Counted from the stretch's first letter, positions 22,311 to 31,920 are shown. The stretch: 33,731 nt of DNA from Chloroflexi bacterium ADurb.Bin180 (GCA_002070215.1 MWCV01000026.1:1-33731), one strand, 5' to 3'. Numbers and translations: made by a program. Notes: generated by a model from the sequence alone, not told the origin.

Positions 22311-22343
22311 AGACTTCCAAAGTCTCCCCGACTTGGGAAGTCT
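22311..22343. repeat. REP-B palindrome before the sensor kinase gene
   Basis: AGACTTCCAAAGTCT (22311-22325) and GACTTGGGAAGTCT (22330-22343) around CCCC. It ends about 55 nt before the kinase start codon and could form a stable leader hairpin, perhaps an attenuator. Confidence 0.8.
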
Positions 22344-22397
22344 AGTGGGTGGTGGTGGTCGGCGGGCCGGGCCGGGCGGAAGCGTGAAAGGACCTGA

Positions 22398-25109
22398 ATG
22401 CTGCTCCACGAGTCCCCTTACATCGCTTCTCTGGTAATCACCGCGGCGCTGGCGCTGGCGGCGGCACTGTACTTCTCCCGCCGCGCGCCGCGCGGCGTCG
22501 TCCCCTTCGTAGCCCTGATGGCAGGGGTGGCCTGCTGGGCTTCTTTCTATGCCCTGGAGCTGTCCACCCCTGACCTGGCCACCAAGCTCTTCTGGTTCGG
22601 GCTCAAGTACGTGGGCATCGTGACTTTGCCGCCGGCCTATGTCCAGTACGCGCTGCGCTACACGGACCAGGAGGGCCTGCTCCGCGGCCGTGCCAAGGTG
22701 CTGCTGGCGGTAGAGCCGCTCTTTTTCCTGCTGGCCCTGTGGACCAATGGCGCGCATCACTGGGTGTGGACCGGGGCTAGAGTCGTATTGGCCGACGGGG
22801 CCAACGGGGTTCTGGTACTGGATCATGGCTGGGCCTTTTGGTTGAATATGGTCTATTCCAACGGCCTGAGCCTGGTTGGGCAGCTCGTGCTGGCCGGCAG
22901 CCTGATCCACGCCTCACCGTTGCACCGCCGGCAAACTGCGGTATTGATGCTGGCCTGCTCTCTGCCGCTGCTGACGAGCGTGGCTTCCGTGGTGCAGGCT
23001 GCTCCCCTGGGCCTGCCGAGCCTCGTGCCGCCGGCCGCGCTCCTGGCCGGATTGGTGATGGGTTACGGCCTGCTGCGCTTTGATCTGCCGGATGTGCTGC
23101 CGGTGGCGCGCGAGGTCACGCTGGAGCACGTGGCTGAGGGCGTGGTGGTGGTGAGCCGCGGGGGCCGGGTGGTGGATGCCAACGCGGCTGCCCTGGCGCT
23201 GGCCGGCTTGACCCGCGGCCAGGCCGTGGGTCGGCCGGCAGCCGAGGTGCTGAGCTTTGTACCGGCCGCGCTGGAGCGAGCTGGCGGCCTCGATGCGTGG
23301 CAGGGGCTGGAGGAGTGGACCCAGGCGGGGCAGGTGCGGCAGTTGGACCTGTTTGTGTCGCTCTTGCGCGGCAGGCGTGGTCAGGAGTCGGGCCATGTCG
23401 CGGTGATCCGCGACATTACGGAGCGACTTGCCGTCGAGAACGAGCTGCTGGCCCGCTCCAACGAGCTGGCCGAGCTGTATGATACCAGTCTGGCCATTGC
23501 CTCCGAGCTGGACCTGCAAAAGCTGCTGCCGGTCATCGTCGAACGGGCCAACCGGCTGCTGACGGCTATGGGAACGGGGCTCTACCTCTATGATGCCGAG
23601 AAAGACAACCTATTCTATGAGGTAGGCACGGGCCTATCCGAGCAGTTCGTTGGCAGCAGCCTGGGGCGGGGCGAGGGGCTCAGCGGACGGGTGCTGGAAA
23701 CGGAGCTGCCGCTGGCGGTGGAGGACTATCACCACTGGCCTGGCCGCTCGTTGCAGTTCGAGGCTCAGGCCGTGGGCAGTGTGCTGGGGGTGCCGGTGCG
23801 CTGGCAGGGCCGCGTTCTGGGCGTGATCGAGGTGCAGCGCGAGGCGGGCCGGCCCTTTACCAGCGAAGAGCGGCGCCTGATGGACCTGTTCGCCATCCAG
23901 GCCGCCAGCGCTCTGGGCAATGCCCGGCTCTACCAGGCCGCCCAGCGCGAGCTGCAGGAGCGGCGGCTGGCCGAGTCGGCCCTGCGCGCCTCCGAAGCGC
24001 GCTACCGGGCCACGGTGCAGGACCAGACCGAGCAGATCTACCGGATGAAGCCCGACCTGACCATCACCTTTGCCAACGACGCGGCCTGCCGCTTTCAGGG
24101 CGTACTGCCGCAGCAGGTGGTCGGGCGCAGCGTTCTGGAAGATGTCCTGCCCGAGGACCAGGCGGGGGTGCGGCAGATCCTGGGCATGATCAGCCCCGAG
24201 CAGCCGGTGCTCGTATCGGAGAACCGCAACGTGGGCGCGGACCAACAGCAGCACTGGTTCCAGTGGACCAATCGCGGCATCTTTGACGAGTCGGGCCGGC
24301 TGGTCGAGCTGCTCTCGGTGGGCCGCAACATCGATGAGCGCAAGAGCGCCGAAGCGGACCGGGAGCGCCTGGAGGAGCAACTGCGCCTGGCGCAGCGCAC
24401 TGAGGCGGTGGGCATCCTGGCCGGCGGTGTGGCTCACGAGTTCAACAACCTGCTCACGGTCATCCGGGGCAACGTGGAGCTGCTGCAGGCCGACCTGGCG
24501 GAGCAGCCGGCGATGCAGGCTCCGCTGGAGGCCATTGCGCGCACCGCGCAGCGGGCCACCGCGCTGACCCGGCAACTGCTGGCCCTCAGCCGCCGGCAGG
24601 TGCTGCAGCGTGTGCCCACCGACCTCAACGACCTGGTGACGAGCTTTGCACCATTGCTGCGTCATGCGGTGGGCCAGCTCATTCAGGTGCACGTTCAGAC
24701 TGAGCCAAACCTGGGCCGGGTGCTGGCCGATCCGGGTGCGATGGAACAGGTGCTGATGAACCTGGCCATCAACGCGCGCGATGCCATGCCCGAAGGAGGG
24801 CTGCTGGTGGTGTCCACGCGGCCGGTGGATGCCGACCCGGCCTTTTGCGCCGCCCACCCCGCCGTGGCGCCGGGCCATTATGCCTGCCTGACCGTGTCGG
24901 ATACGGGGAGCGGGATGGACGATGCCACCCGGCGTCACCTGTTCGAGCCCTTTTACACGACCAAAGAGGTGGGCAAGGGCACCGGTCTGGGGCTCTCGGT
25001 GGTGTACGGCATTGTGCGGCAGCACGAGGGGTTCATCGAAGTGCACAGCGAGCCGGGCAAGGGCACGGTGATTGACATCTATCTGCCGCTGGGAGGGCAG
25101 CAGCAATGA
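22398..25109 (+). CDS. Hybrid-sensing histidine kinase (7TM-PAS-GAF-PAS-HisKA-HATPase)
   Basis: A 903-residue membrane sensor kinase. Residues about 1-220 carry seven hydrophobic segments like the histidine-kinase 7TM sensor region. They are followed by a PAS domain (about 235-350), a GAF domain (365-520), a second PAS (535-650), a HisKA dimerisation domain with H680 in GVAHEFNNLL, and a catalytic ATPase domain with NLAINARDAMP, the D-x-G box VSDTGSGMD and GKGTGLGLSVV. All catalytic boxes are intact. No receiver domain is fused, so its partner should be a separate regulator. The ATG follows AAAGGA by about 6 nt. The gene overlaps the next kinase as ATGA. The signal is unknown; GAF and PAS suggest a small ligand or redox input. 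Confidence 0.93.
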   Translation: MLLHESPYIASLVITAALALAAALYFSRRAPRGVVPFVALMAGVACWASFYALELSTPDLATKLFWFGLKYVGIVTLPPAYVQYALRYTDQEGLLRGRAKVLLAVEPLFFLLALWTNGAHHWVWTGARVVLADGANGVLVLDHGWAFWLNMVYSNGLSLVGQLVLAGSLIHASPLHRRQTAVLMLACSLPLLTSVASVVQAAPLGLPSLVPPAALLAGLVMGYGLLRFDLPDVLPVAREVTLEHVAEGVVVVSRGGRVVDANAAALALAGLTRGQAVGRPAAEVLSFVPAALERAGGLDAWQGLEEWTQAGQVRQLDLFVSLLRGRRGQESGHVAVIRDITERLAVENELLARSNELAELYDTSLAIASELDLQKLLPVIVERANRLLTAMGTGLYLYDAEKDNLFYEVGTGLSEQFVGSSLGRGEGLSGRVLETELPLAVEDYHHWPGRSLQFEAQAVGSVLGVPVRWQGRVLGVIEVQREAGRPFTSEERRLMDLFAIQAASALGNARLYQAAQRELQERRLAESALRASEARYRATVQDQTEQIYRMKPDLTITFANDAACRFQGVLPQQVVGRSVLEDVLPEDQAGVRQILGMISPEQPVLVSENRNVGADQQQHWFQWTNRGIFDESGRLVELLSVGRNIDERKSAEADRERLEEQLRLAQRTEAVGILAGGVAHEFNNLLTVIRGNVELLQADLAEQPAMQAPLEAIARTAQRATALTRQLLALSRRQVLQRVPTDLNDLVTSFAPLLRHAVGQLIQVHVQTEPNLGRVLADPGAMEQVLMNLAINARDAMPEGGLLVVSTRPVDADPAFCAAHPAVAPGHYACLTVSDTGSGMDDATRRHLFEPFYTTKEVGKGTGLGLSVVYGIVRQHEGFIEVHSEPGKGTVIDIYLPLGGQQQ

Positions 25110-27673
25110 CCCTGTGGGAGAAGACGCTGCGCGTCATTGGTGTAAGCGTGCTGCTGCTGGTGTCGGTGCTGTATCTGCTGCAGCGGGCCGTGCTGCGGCG
25201 CGATTTCAGCCGGCTCGAGCGCGAGAACCTGGAGGAACGCCTGCAGACAGCGCGCTATGTGGTGGACCTGGAGCTGGAGCACCTGCAACTGCTTTCTGGC
25301 GACTGGGCCCTCTGGGACGATATGTACGCATTCGCCGCCGACGGCAATGCCGAGTTCCTGGCCGCGAACCTGCCCGACCGGTCACTCGAGGTCGCCGGCC
25401 TCAACCTGATGGTGATTGTCGATGCGGCGGGGCGGGTGCTCTATGCCCGCGGTTTCGATCCGCTGCACGGCGGGATGTTCGACCTGCCAGAAGTGGATGT
25501 GGCCGGCTCTGGCCCGCTGGCGCCGCTGCTGGGGCCGGCGGACGAGGGCGGCCGCAGCGGTCTGGTGATGCTACAATCCGGCGCCATGCTGGCCGCCAGC
25601 CGCTCGATCCTGACCAGCCTGGGCCAGGGGCCGGCGCGGGGGACGGTCGTCGTGGGGCGCCTGCTCGAGGAGCGGGCGCGCGAGGGGCTGAGCGAAATTG
25701 CCCGGCTGCCCTTGAGGCTGCGCAACGCCAGCGACGAGAGCCTGACCGCCGATGAGAGGGCCAGGCTGGCAGCACTGGCGCCGGGACAGTCCACGTGGAT
25801 TGAATCGCGCTCGGGCAGCATCTATGCCGGGCATCTGTTGCTGCGCGATATGGCCGGCCAGCCGGCGGTGGTGGTGACGCTGGAGCCATCGACCGATGCG
25901 TACAACTATGGCCAGGTGACTTTTTATGCGCTGGGCACCATGCTGGTTGTGGGCGCGCTGGGCCTGTTCTTGGCGGTCCTGCTGGGCATTGAGGTGACGG
26001 TGCTCTCGCGCATCAATGCGCTGCGCCGGCAGGTGGCGGTGGTGAGCAGCTCGGCCGACCCGACGTTGCGGGTCAAGCTGGACGGCCGCGATGAGGTGGC
26101 CGACCTGGCTCAGAGCATCAACGTCTTGCTGGCCGGGTTGGAGGAGGCGCACCGCTCGTTCGCCGCCCAGCAGCAGGAGCTGCGCGAGTCGGAGCGGCGC
26201 TACCGCACCATCTTTGAGACAGCCGGCACGGCCAACGTCATTCTCGACGAGGATGGAACCGTGCTGCTGGTGAATCCCGAGTTTGAGCGCCTCTATGGCT
26301 ACAGCAGGGAAGAGTTGGAAGGCAAACGCAAATGGTCCGAGTTCGTCCAACCGTCGGACGTGCAGCGGATGAGGGAATACCAGCTGCGGCGGCTGCGGGA
26401 GCCCTCTGCGGCGCCGCGGTCCTACGAGTACAAGGGCTATGACCGGCAGGGCAACTTGAGAGATGTCCTGCTGACAGCAGCGGTCATTCCCGGCACGCGG
26501 CGCACTCTGGCCAACCTGCTGGACATTACCGAACGCAAGCGCATCGAGGAGGAGCTGCGGCGGCTCAAGGATTTCAACGAAGGCATTGTCGAAGGGATGG
26601 CCGAAGGTTTGGTGCTGGAGGACAGCGAAGGTAGAATTACGTTTGTCAACCGCGCCCTGGAAACGATGCTGGGCTATCAGCGGGCCGAGCTCATCGGCTG
26701 GAGCTGGACGCAACTGGTGGCTCCGGACCACATCGAGTCGATCCGCGCCAGGATGGCCGGCCGCAGGGAGGGCGCGAGCGAGGTCTACGAGTCGTACTTC
26801 CTGGACAAGGCCGGCCGGCAGGTGCCGGTGCTGATCAGCGCGCGGGCGCTGATGGAGGGGGGGCGCTACCACGGTTCGCTGTCGGCCATCACCGATATGC
26901 GCGAGCGGGAGCAGCTCGAGGAGCAGCTCAGGCAGGCGCAAAAGCTCGAGATGCTGGGCGTAATTGCCGGCGGCGTGGCGCACAGCTTTAACAACCTGCT
27001 CACGGTGATTCGCGGCAACGCGCAGCTCGTTCTGGCCGAAGAGGGACTGACCGAGCAGCTCCGCCACGACCTGGAGGTGATCGACGGGGCGGCTCAGCGG
27101 GGGGCGCTGCTCACGCAGCAGTTGCTGACCTTTAGCCGGCGGCGTGTGCTGCAGCCGGTGGCGACGGACCTCAACCGGCTCGTGCGCGATTTCGTGCAGC
27201 TCATCGGGCCGGTGCTGGGCGGCGACATCACCGTGCAGACCGGGCTGGCCACAGCAGCGCTGCCGGTGCTGGCCGATGCCAGTGCGGTGGAGCAGGTGCT
27301 GATGAACCTCTCGGTCAATGCGCGCGACGCGATGCCCGACGGCGGCACCTTGACCTTTGAGACGGCCGCCGTGAGCCTGCCCGCAGGGGCAGCAGAGTGC
27401 CGGCCGGCAGTGCCGCCGGGGGACTATGTGCGGGTGAGTGTCACCGATACGGGCCAGGGAATGGGTCCGGACGTGATCGCCCACCTGTTTGAGCCGTTCT
27501 ACAGCACCAAAGAGGTAGGCCGGGGCACGGGGCTGGGCCTGTCCGTGGCCTATGGCATTGTGCAGCAGCACCAGGGCTGCATCGAGGTGCAGAGTGCGCC
27601 GGGGCAGGGCGCCCGGTTCGACATCTACTTTCCCGCACGCGCTGCCGACCAGCCGCGCAAGCAGGAAGGGTAA
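25106..27673 (+). CDS. CHASE4 sensor histidine kinase (CHASE4-HAMP-PAS-PAS-HisKA-HATPase)
   Basis: An 855-residue sensor kinase. TM1 (about 8-28) is followed by an extracellular CHASE4-like domain (DWALWDDMYAFA and IVDAAGRVLYARGFDP), then TM2 (about 271-295), HAMP (about 295-348), PAS (365-480), PAS (490-610), HisKA with H626 in GVAHSFNNLL, and the ATPase domain with NLSVNARDAMP, VTDTGQGMG and GRGTGLGLSVA. It is catalytically complete. The kinase core is strikingly similar to that of the preceding gene, suggesting duplication with exchange of the sensor half. The start overlaps the upstream stop (ATGA). Eighty nt separate it from the receiver/pseudo-kinase gene. Confidence 0.93.
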   Translation: MTLWEKTLRVIGVSVLLLVSVLYLLQRAVLRRDFSRLERENLEERLQTARYVVDLELEHLQLLSGDWALWDDMYAFAADGNAEFLAANLPDRSLEVAGLNLMVIVDAAGRVLYARGFDPLHGGMFDLPEVDVAGSGPLAPLLGPADEGGRSGLVMLQSGAMLAASRSILTSLGQGPARGTVVVGRLLEERAREGLSEIARLPLRLRNASDESLTADERARLAALAPGQSTWIESRSGSIYAGHLLLRDMAGQPAVVVTLEPSTDAYNYGQVTFYALGTMLVVGALGLFLAVLLGIEVTVLSRINALRRQVAVVSSSADPTLRVKLDGRDEVADLAQSINVLLAGLEEAHRSFAAQQQELRESERRYRTIFETAGTANVILDEDGTVLLVNPEFERLYGYSREELEGKRKWSEFVQPSDVQRMREYQLRRLREPSAAPRSYEYKGYDRQGNLRDVLLTAAVIPGTRRTLANLLDITERKRIEEELRRLKDFNEGIVEGMAEGLVLEDSEGRITFVNRALETMLGYQRAELIGWSWTQLVAPDHIESIRARMAGRREGASEVYESYFLDKAGRQVPVLISARALMEGGRYHGSLSAITDMREREQLEEQLRQAQKLEMLGVIAGGVAHSFNNLLTVIRGNAQLVLAEEGLTEQLRHDLEVIDGAAQRGALLTQQLLTFSRRRVLQPVATDLNRLVRDFVQLIGPVLGGDITVQTGLATAALPVLADASAVEQVLMNLSVNARDAMPDGGTLTFETAAVSLPAGAAECRPAVPPGDYVRVSVTDTGQGMGPDVIAHLFEPFYSTKEVGRGTGLGLSVAYGIVQQHQGCIEVQSAPGQGARFDIYFPARAADQPRKQEG

Positions 27674-27753
27674 GGGACCGCCGCGCGCCCCTCGCGGGCG
27701 GTAACGGGCCAGGGGCTGAAACGCGTCCTGAGCCAAGTCGCGGAGGAGATGAA

Positions 27754-29988
27754 ATGGATCCCACCAGGCGAATTCTCATCGTGGACCACGAGCCCAAGTC
27801 GACCCTGGATATGGAGCGGGCCCTGACCTCGGCCGGGCACGAGGTGACCCTGACCGAGTCGGGCAAGGACGGCCTGCGCCTCGCGCGCGAGACCGTGCCC
27901 CACCTGATCCTGGTCGACGTAGCGCTGACCGACATCAGCGGCATTGACCTGGTCAAGCTGGTGCGCCACGAAGAGTCGCTCGAGCGCAGCTATGTGGTGC
28001 TGCTGGTGCGCGAAGAGGTGCCGGCGGCCATTCAGGCGCGCGCTCTGGAGAGCGGCGCCGACGCGGTGGTCCAGAGAACCTTCCTCACCCGCGATTTTGT
28101 CTCGCGCATCGAGGCCCTGCTGCGCCGGCAGAGGACGCAGGACGACCTGTGGTATGCCGTGCGCGACCTGCGCAAGACCTTTGACGCCATCTCCGACGCG
28201 GTGTACCTGGTAGACCTCGACCACCGCATTATCGAGTGCAACCAGGCGCTGGTGGAGATGCTGGGTGTGCCGCGCGGCGAGATCATTGGCGCCAGATGCT
28301 ACGAGCTGATGCACCGCAGCAGCAAACCCATCCTGGCCTGCCTCGGCGAAAGGGTCACCTACACCCACCGCCGCGAGACCTGGGAGGCACCGGGGCTGGA
28401 CGGCCGGTGGCAGCAGGTGGACGTGGACCCCCTGGTCGATGACAACAACAAGGTCGTTGGCAGCGTGCACGTGCTGCGCGATATCACCGACCGGCGGCGC
28501 ATTGACGAGGCTCTGCGCGCCGCGCAGGAAGACCTCAAGAAGCGCAACGAAGTCGAAGACGGCTTGAAGCGCCGCCAGAGCGAGCTCGAGCAGCAACTGG
28601 CGATGGGCCGCACGGCGCTGGCCCAGGCTCATCAGCACAGCGAGGACGTGCTGGCGGCGGCGCAGGAGCAGGTGCGACTGGCGCAGAACGAAGTGGCCGA
28701 GCAGCGCCGCCAGAAGATGGCCGGGCTGCGGCGCTTTGCCGCCGGAGTGGCCAAAGAGTTCGAAAAGCGCCTGGCCGAGGTGCTGGGCGGCATCGAGATC
28801 ACCCTGGGGCGGCTGCAGCCGACGCAGACATTCTACAACGAGCTGCTGGCGGTCAAGCAGGGGCTGGAAGGCGCGCTGTACCTGGTGCGGCAGTTGCGGG
28901 CTTTTGCCGCGGTCGAGCTGCTCGAGCCGCAGATCTTTTACGTGAATGAGGCCCTGCGGGCGATGGAACCGCGCCTGCAGCGGCTGCTGGGCAAGCGCAT
29001 CGGGCCAGAACTCGAGCTGGCGCCCGGCCTGAGGCCGGTGCTGGCCGACCCGCTGGGCTTTGAGGAGATTGTGCTGAACCTGGCCACCCACGTGCGCGCC
29101 AGCACGCCGGCCGTCGGTACGCTGCGGCTGATCACCTCTGCGGCCACGCTGAGCGAGGCCGACTGCGCCGCCCATCCCGACGCCAGGGCGGGCGAGTACG
29201 TGCTCTTGAGCGTGTCCCAGGTGAGCGACGAGCCGGCCCTGCCGGCCCTGGCCTACCTCTTTGAACCCCTGCCGGCCACGACGGGCAATCAGGGCAATAT
29301 GGCCCTCACCGCGGCGGAGGGTATGGTGCACCAGCTCGGCGGATTCCTGCTGGTGGCCCAGGGCGGCACGCGCTGGGACGTGTACCTGCCGGCGCAGATG
29401 GATCAGCCGCCCGAAACGGCGCCGGAGCCGGCCGCTGCCCCCGCACCGGTCGAGGCGACCCCCGAGGCAGGCGAGCCCAACTGGCCGGCCGCGATGGCTG
29501 AGGCGGCCGCCGCATCGCCACGAAATGAGCCCGCCGCCGAGGTGCCACGAAGCGATAGTACTGCCGAACCGTCGCCGGCCGCTGCGCCTGCGCCGGAGGC
29601 GGAGCCAGCCGCAGACGCCGCGGCGAGCAAAGCCACGGTGAGGGAAGCGGGACCGGCAGTTGGTTCGGCGGAGATGATCGGCGCTGCGCCAGGCGGCGAG
29701 CCAGCGCCGGCGCAGACGGTCGAACCAGAGCCGCTGCCGGAGACGGCCGGGGTGGCTGCAGCAGAGCCAGCCCCTGAGGTCCCTGCGCCCACCACCGAGT
29801 CCGCGGCCACGGCGAGCGCTGAGAACGAACACGAGCTGCCGGCGTTCCTCTCGGAGGAAGATGTGCCGTCTCCGCTGGAGACAGAGCCGCCGGGCGGCAT
29901 TGGTGCCCGGCTGAGGGCCAGGCTGCGCCGCAAGGCGGCCCCGCAGCAGGACGCGGCTGCTGAAGAACCTGCAGCGCCCAGGAACTAG
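27754..29988 (+). CDS. Receiver-PAS-pseudo-histidine-kinase fusion with Ala/Pro-rich tail
   Basis: A 744-residue cytosolic protein. The N-terminal receiver keeps phospho-acceptor D55 (LILVDVALTD) but has Arg in place of the usual Lys (VVQRTF) and no Thr/Ser in VVLLVREE. A PAS domain follows (about 140-250), then a long coiled coil (about 255-325). Next is a region shaped like the neighbouring kinase core but without catalytic residues: the H-box reads GVAK334EF where its neighbours have GVAH, the N-box reads NLATHVRAS, and the D-x-G box is absent (VSQVSDEP). The last ~195 residues are low-complexity Ala/Pro/Glu. It may be a phospho-responsive scaffold or an inhibitor of the two upstream kinases. 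GGAGGAG precedes the ATG. Confidence 0.85.
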   Translation: MDPTRRILIVDHEPKSTLDMERALTSAGHEVTLTESGKDGLRLARETVPHLILVDVALTDISGIDLVKLVRHEESLERSYVVLLVREEVPAAIQARALESGADAVVQRTFLTRDFVSRIEALLRRQRTQDDLWYAVRDLRKTFDAISDAVYLVDLDHRIIECNQALVEMLGVPRGEIIGARCYELMHRSSKPILACLGERVTYTHRRETWEAPGLDGRWQQVDVDPLVDDNNKVVGSVHVLRDITDRRRIDEALRAAQEDLKKRNEVEDGLKRRQSELEQQLAMGRTALAQAHQHSEDVLAAAQEQVRLAQNEVAEQRRQKMAGLRRFAAGVAKEFEKRLAEVLGGIEITLGRLQPTQTFYNELLAVKQGLEGALYLVRQLRAFAAVELLEPQIFYVNEALRAMEPRLQRLLGKRIGPELELAPGLRPVLADPLGFEEIVLNLATHVRASTPAVGTLRLITSAATLSEADCAAHPDARAGEYVLLSVSQVSDEPALPALAYLFEPLPATTGNQGNMALTAAEGMVHQLGGFLLVAQGGTRWDVYLPAQMDQPPETAPEPAAAPAPVEATPEAGEPNWPAAMAEAAAASPRNEPAAEVPRSDSTAEPSPAAAPAPEAEPAADAAASKATVREAGPAVGSAEMIGAAPGGEPAPAQTVEPEPLPETAGVAAAEPAPEVPAPTTESAATASAENEHELPAFLSEEDVPSPLETEPPGGIGARLRARLRRKAAPQQDAAAEEPAAPRN

Positions 29989-29991
29989 GCG

Positions 29992-30648
29992 ATGAGATAC
30001 TCACCCAAGCTGGCTGAAGCCTGGGAGCATTTTGACCGGGGCGACTATTCTGGCGCCGTGGCCGAGGCCCGTATCAAGTGGCGGGCACTCTATCCGGACG
30101 ACGGCGCCTCGGAGGGGTGGCTTCTGCTGGGTCTGGCTCTCGATGCCATCGAGTGGTACGATGAGGCCGTGGAGTGCCTGACCGTGCTGTGCAAGGGCAG
30201 CGAGCTCGCTGACAACTGGTGTCATCTGGCTGTGGCCACGCTGCACGCCGGCAAGCGCAAGCTGAGCGAAGAGGCATTTGAGCAGGTGCGATTGTGCCAC
30301 CAGGTGTCGCGCTATGCACAGCGGCCGGGGCTCTTCTGGCACCTGTTTGCCTATGCCCACGCCCTGCTCGAGGCGGGCGACCTTCCGGGCACGCGCGCCC
30401 TGCTGGATGAAATTGGCGACGGAATGCGCCGCCTGCCGAACGTCGAGCCGGCACTGCTGGTGGCACGGGGCATGCCCACGTTCCCCGGCTTGTTGGAGCT
30501 AGCGGTGCGCCATTTTCGTGCTGCCTGCACGCCGGATGCGGGTACGGCCTGGCTGCAGGCCCTGGGCGAGGGAGTGGATGCCGAGAGCGGGCGGCAGGTG
30601 GCCCGCGCGATGAAGGAGCTGCGTGACACAGACGGATGTCAGGCGTAG
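29992..30648 (+). CDS. TPR-like repeat protein
   Basis: A 218-residue helical protein with at least three TPR-like pairs (EAWEHFDRGDYSGAVAEA; WLLLGLALDAIEWYDEAVECL; NWCHLAVATLHAGKRKLSEEAFE). No signal peptide or enzyme motif. It starts 3 nt after the preceding stop, so it belongs to the same transcript, and its end overlaps the MFS gene by 26 nt. TPR proteins usually bind other proteins; it may bridge the pseudo-kinase and other members of the operon. Confidence 0.78.
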   Translation: MRYSPKLAEAWEHFDRGDYSGAVAEARIKWRALYPDDGASEGWLLLGLALDAIEWYDEAVECLTVLCKGSELADNWCHLAVATLHAGKRKLSEEAFEQVRLCHQVSRYAQRPGLFWHLFAYAHALLEAGDLPGTRALLDEIGDGMRRLPNVEPALLVARGMPTFPGLLELAVRHFRAACTPDAGTAWLQALGEGVDAESGRQVARAMKELRDTDGCQA

Positions 30649-31810
30649 CGGAGGCGCGCGCCTCTGGACCCGCGACTATGCGCTGGTGCTGGGCTCGACG
30701 CTGCTGGTGTGGGCAAGCTATTATGGGCTGATGGTGGTCATGCCGCTCTATGCTACAAAGGTGCTGGGCGGCAACAGGGCGCAGGTGGGGCTGCTCTCGA
30801 GCATTCTGGCTCTGTCCTCTGTTCCGGCGCGGCTGGCCGGCGGCTGGGCCTGCGACCGCTGGGGACGGCGGCCGGTGCAGCTCGCCTTTCTGGCGTTGTT
30901 CGTGCTGGCGGCGTTCAGCTATCCTCTGGCCGCCACTTTTCCCCTGCTGCTCCTGCTGCGCTTTTTGCACGGCGTTCCCTTTGGCGGGGGCACCACGGCG
31001 TGTATGACCGTTGGCTCGGACCTGGTGCCGGCCGAAAGGCGGGGCGAAGGGATGGGCTATTATGCCGCCTCGCAGGTTATGGCCTATGCCGTGGGTCCGC
31101 CCCTGGCCTTTTTCGTGCTGGCCCGCAGCGGCTTTGACGGGTTCTTTACCGTGGCCGGGCTGCTGGCAGCGGGGTCGCTGCTGCTGGGCTGGCTCATCCA
31201 CCATCCCCGCGTGAGCGACCCGACGGCGCGTTTTCGGCTCTCGGCGGTGCTCGAAAAGCGCGTGCTGTGGATGTCGCTGATGGGGCTGTTCATCGCGCTG
31301 GGCTACAGCGGACTGGTCACTTTTGCCACCCTTTATGCCGGGCAGGTAGGGGTGTCCAATGCGGGGCCGTTCTTCACCCTTTACGCGCTGAGCGTGCTGG
31401 CGGTGCGCCCGCTGGTCGGCAAGCTCTTTGACCGGCACGGGCCGAGCCTGCCGGTGCTGGCCGGGCTGGCGGGGATGATGGCCGGGTTTGTACTGTTGAC
31501 CTGCTGGCGCAGTCCGCTGGGTTTTCACCTGTCGGCCGTGCTGTACGGGCTGGCCTACGGCGCCTGCTTTCCTTCGATCCAGGCCATGGCCGTGGGGGTG
31601 GTAGAGCCGGAGCGGCGCGGAGCGGCCGGTGCCACGCTCTTTGCCATTTTTGACGTGGGCATGACCATTGGGCCTTATGCCAATGGCCTGCTGGCCGACA
31701 CGCGCGGAGGGTATCCGCTGGTGTTTCTGACCGGCGCGGCAGTGCTGGTGGTGGCGGTGCTGCTGTATCTCACGCGCGTGCGGGCCGAGTACGAGGCGCA
31801 GCGGAGATAA
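30623..31810 (+). CDS. MFS transporter (12 TM)
   Basis: A 395-residue integral membrane protein with about 12 hydrophobic segments in two halves. The MFS-specific loop between TM2 and TM3 reads GGWACDRWGRRPVQL (GxxxDRxGRRP), and the second half has the matching VGKLFDRHG. It should be a proton-driven exporter of small molecules; the substrate is not readable. The start is GTG at 30623, 4 nt after AAGGAG and inside the TPR gene; the first TM lies shortly after, which fits. No regulator is adjacent apart from the sensor operon upstream. Confidence 0.9.
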   Translation: MTQTDVRRSGGARLWTRDYALVLGSTLLVWASYYGLMVVMPLYATKVLGGNRAQVGLLSSILALSSVPARLAGGWACDRWGRRPVQLAFLALFVLAAFSYPLAATFPLLLLLRFLHGVPFGGGTTACMTVGSDLVPAERRGEGMGYYAASQVMAYAVGPPLAFFVLARSGFDGFFTVAGLLAAGSLLLGWLIHHPRVSDPTARFRLSAVLEKRVLWMSLMGLFIALGYSGLVTFATLYAGQVGVSNAGPFFTLYALSVLAVRPLVGKLFDRHGPSLPVLAGLAGMMAGFVLLTCWRSPLGFHLSAVLYGLAYGACFPSIQAMAVGVVEPERRGAAGATLFAIFDVGMTIGPYANGLLADTRGGYPLVFLTGAAVLVVAVLLYLTRVRAEYEAQRR

Positions 31811-31886
31811 GGAGGGTCCAGCGGCAGGGATCGGGCGTCGCCAGCCGGCGCGTCCCGCTGCGGCCAGATTGCTCTGCGCGAAGCGC

Positions 31887-31904
31887 AAGGGCGAGAGCGC
31901 CCTT
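31887..31904 (+). terminator. Hairpin between the MFS and LVIVD genes
   Basis: AAGGGCG and CGCCCTT arms around AGAG form a perfect 7-bp stem after the MFS stop. No U-run follows, so it may be a weak terminator, or a structure near the next ribosome site (GAGGTG at 31910-31915). Confidence 0.4.
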
Positions 31905-31920
31905 GATGTGAGGTGTTCCA

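Noticed and set aside
25571-27736. Long minus-strand frame opposite the CHASE4 kinase, and similar frames at 23634-25106 and 27625-29832
   Set aside because: All are antisense to conserved kinase or receiver domains and show only composition-driven His/Arg/Leu-rich sequence.
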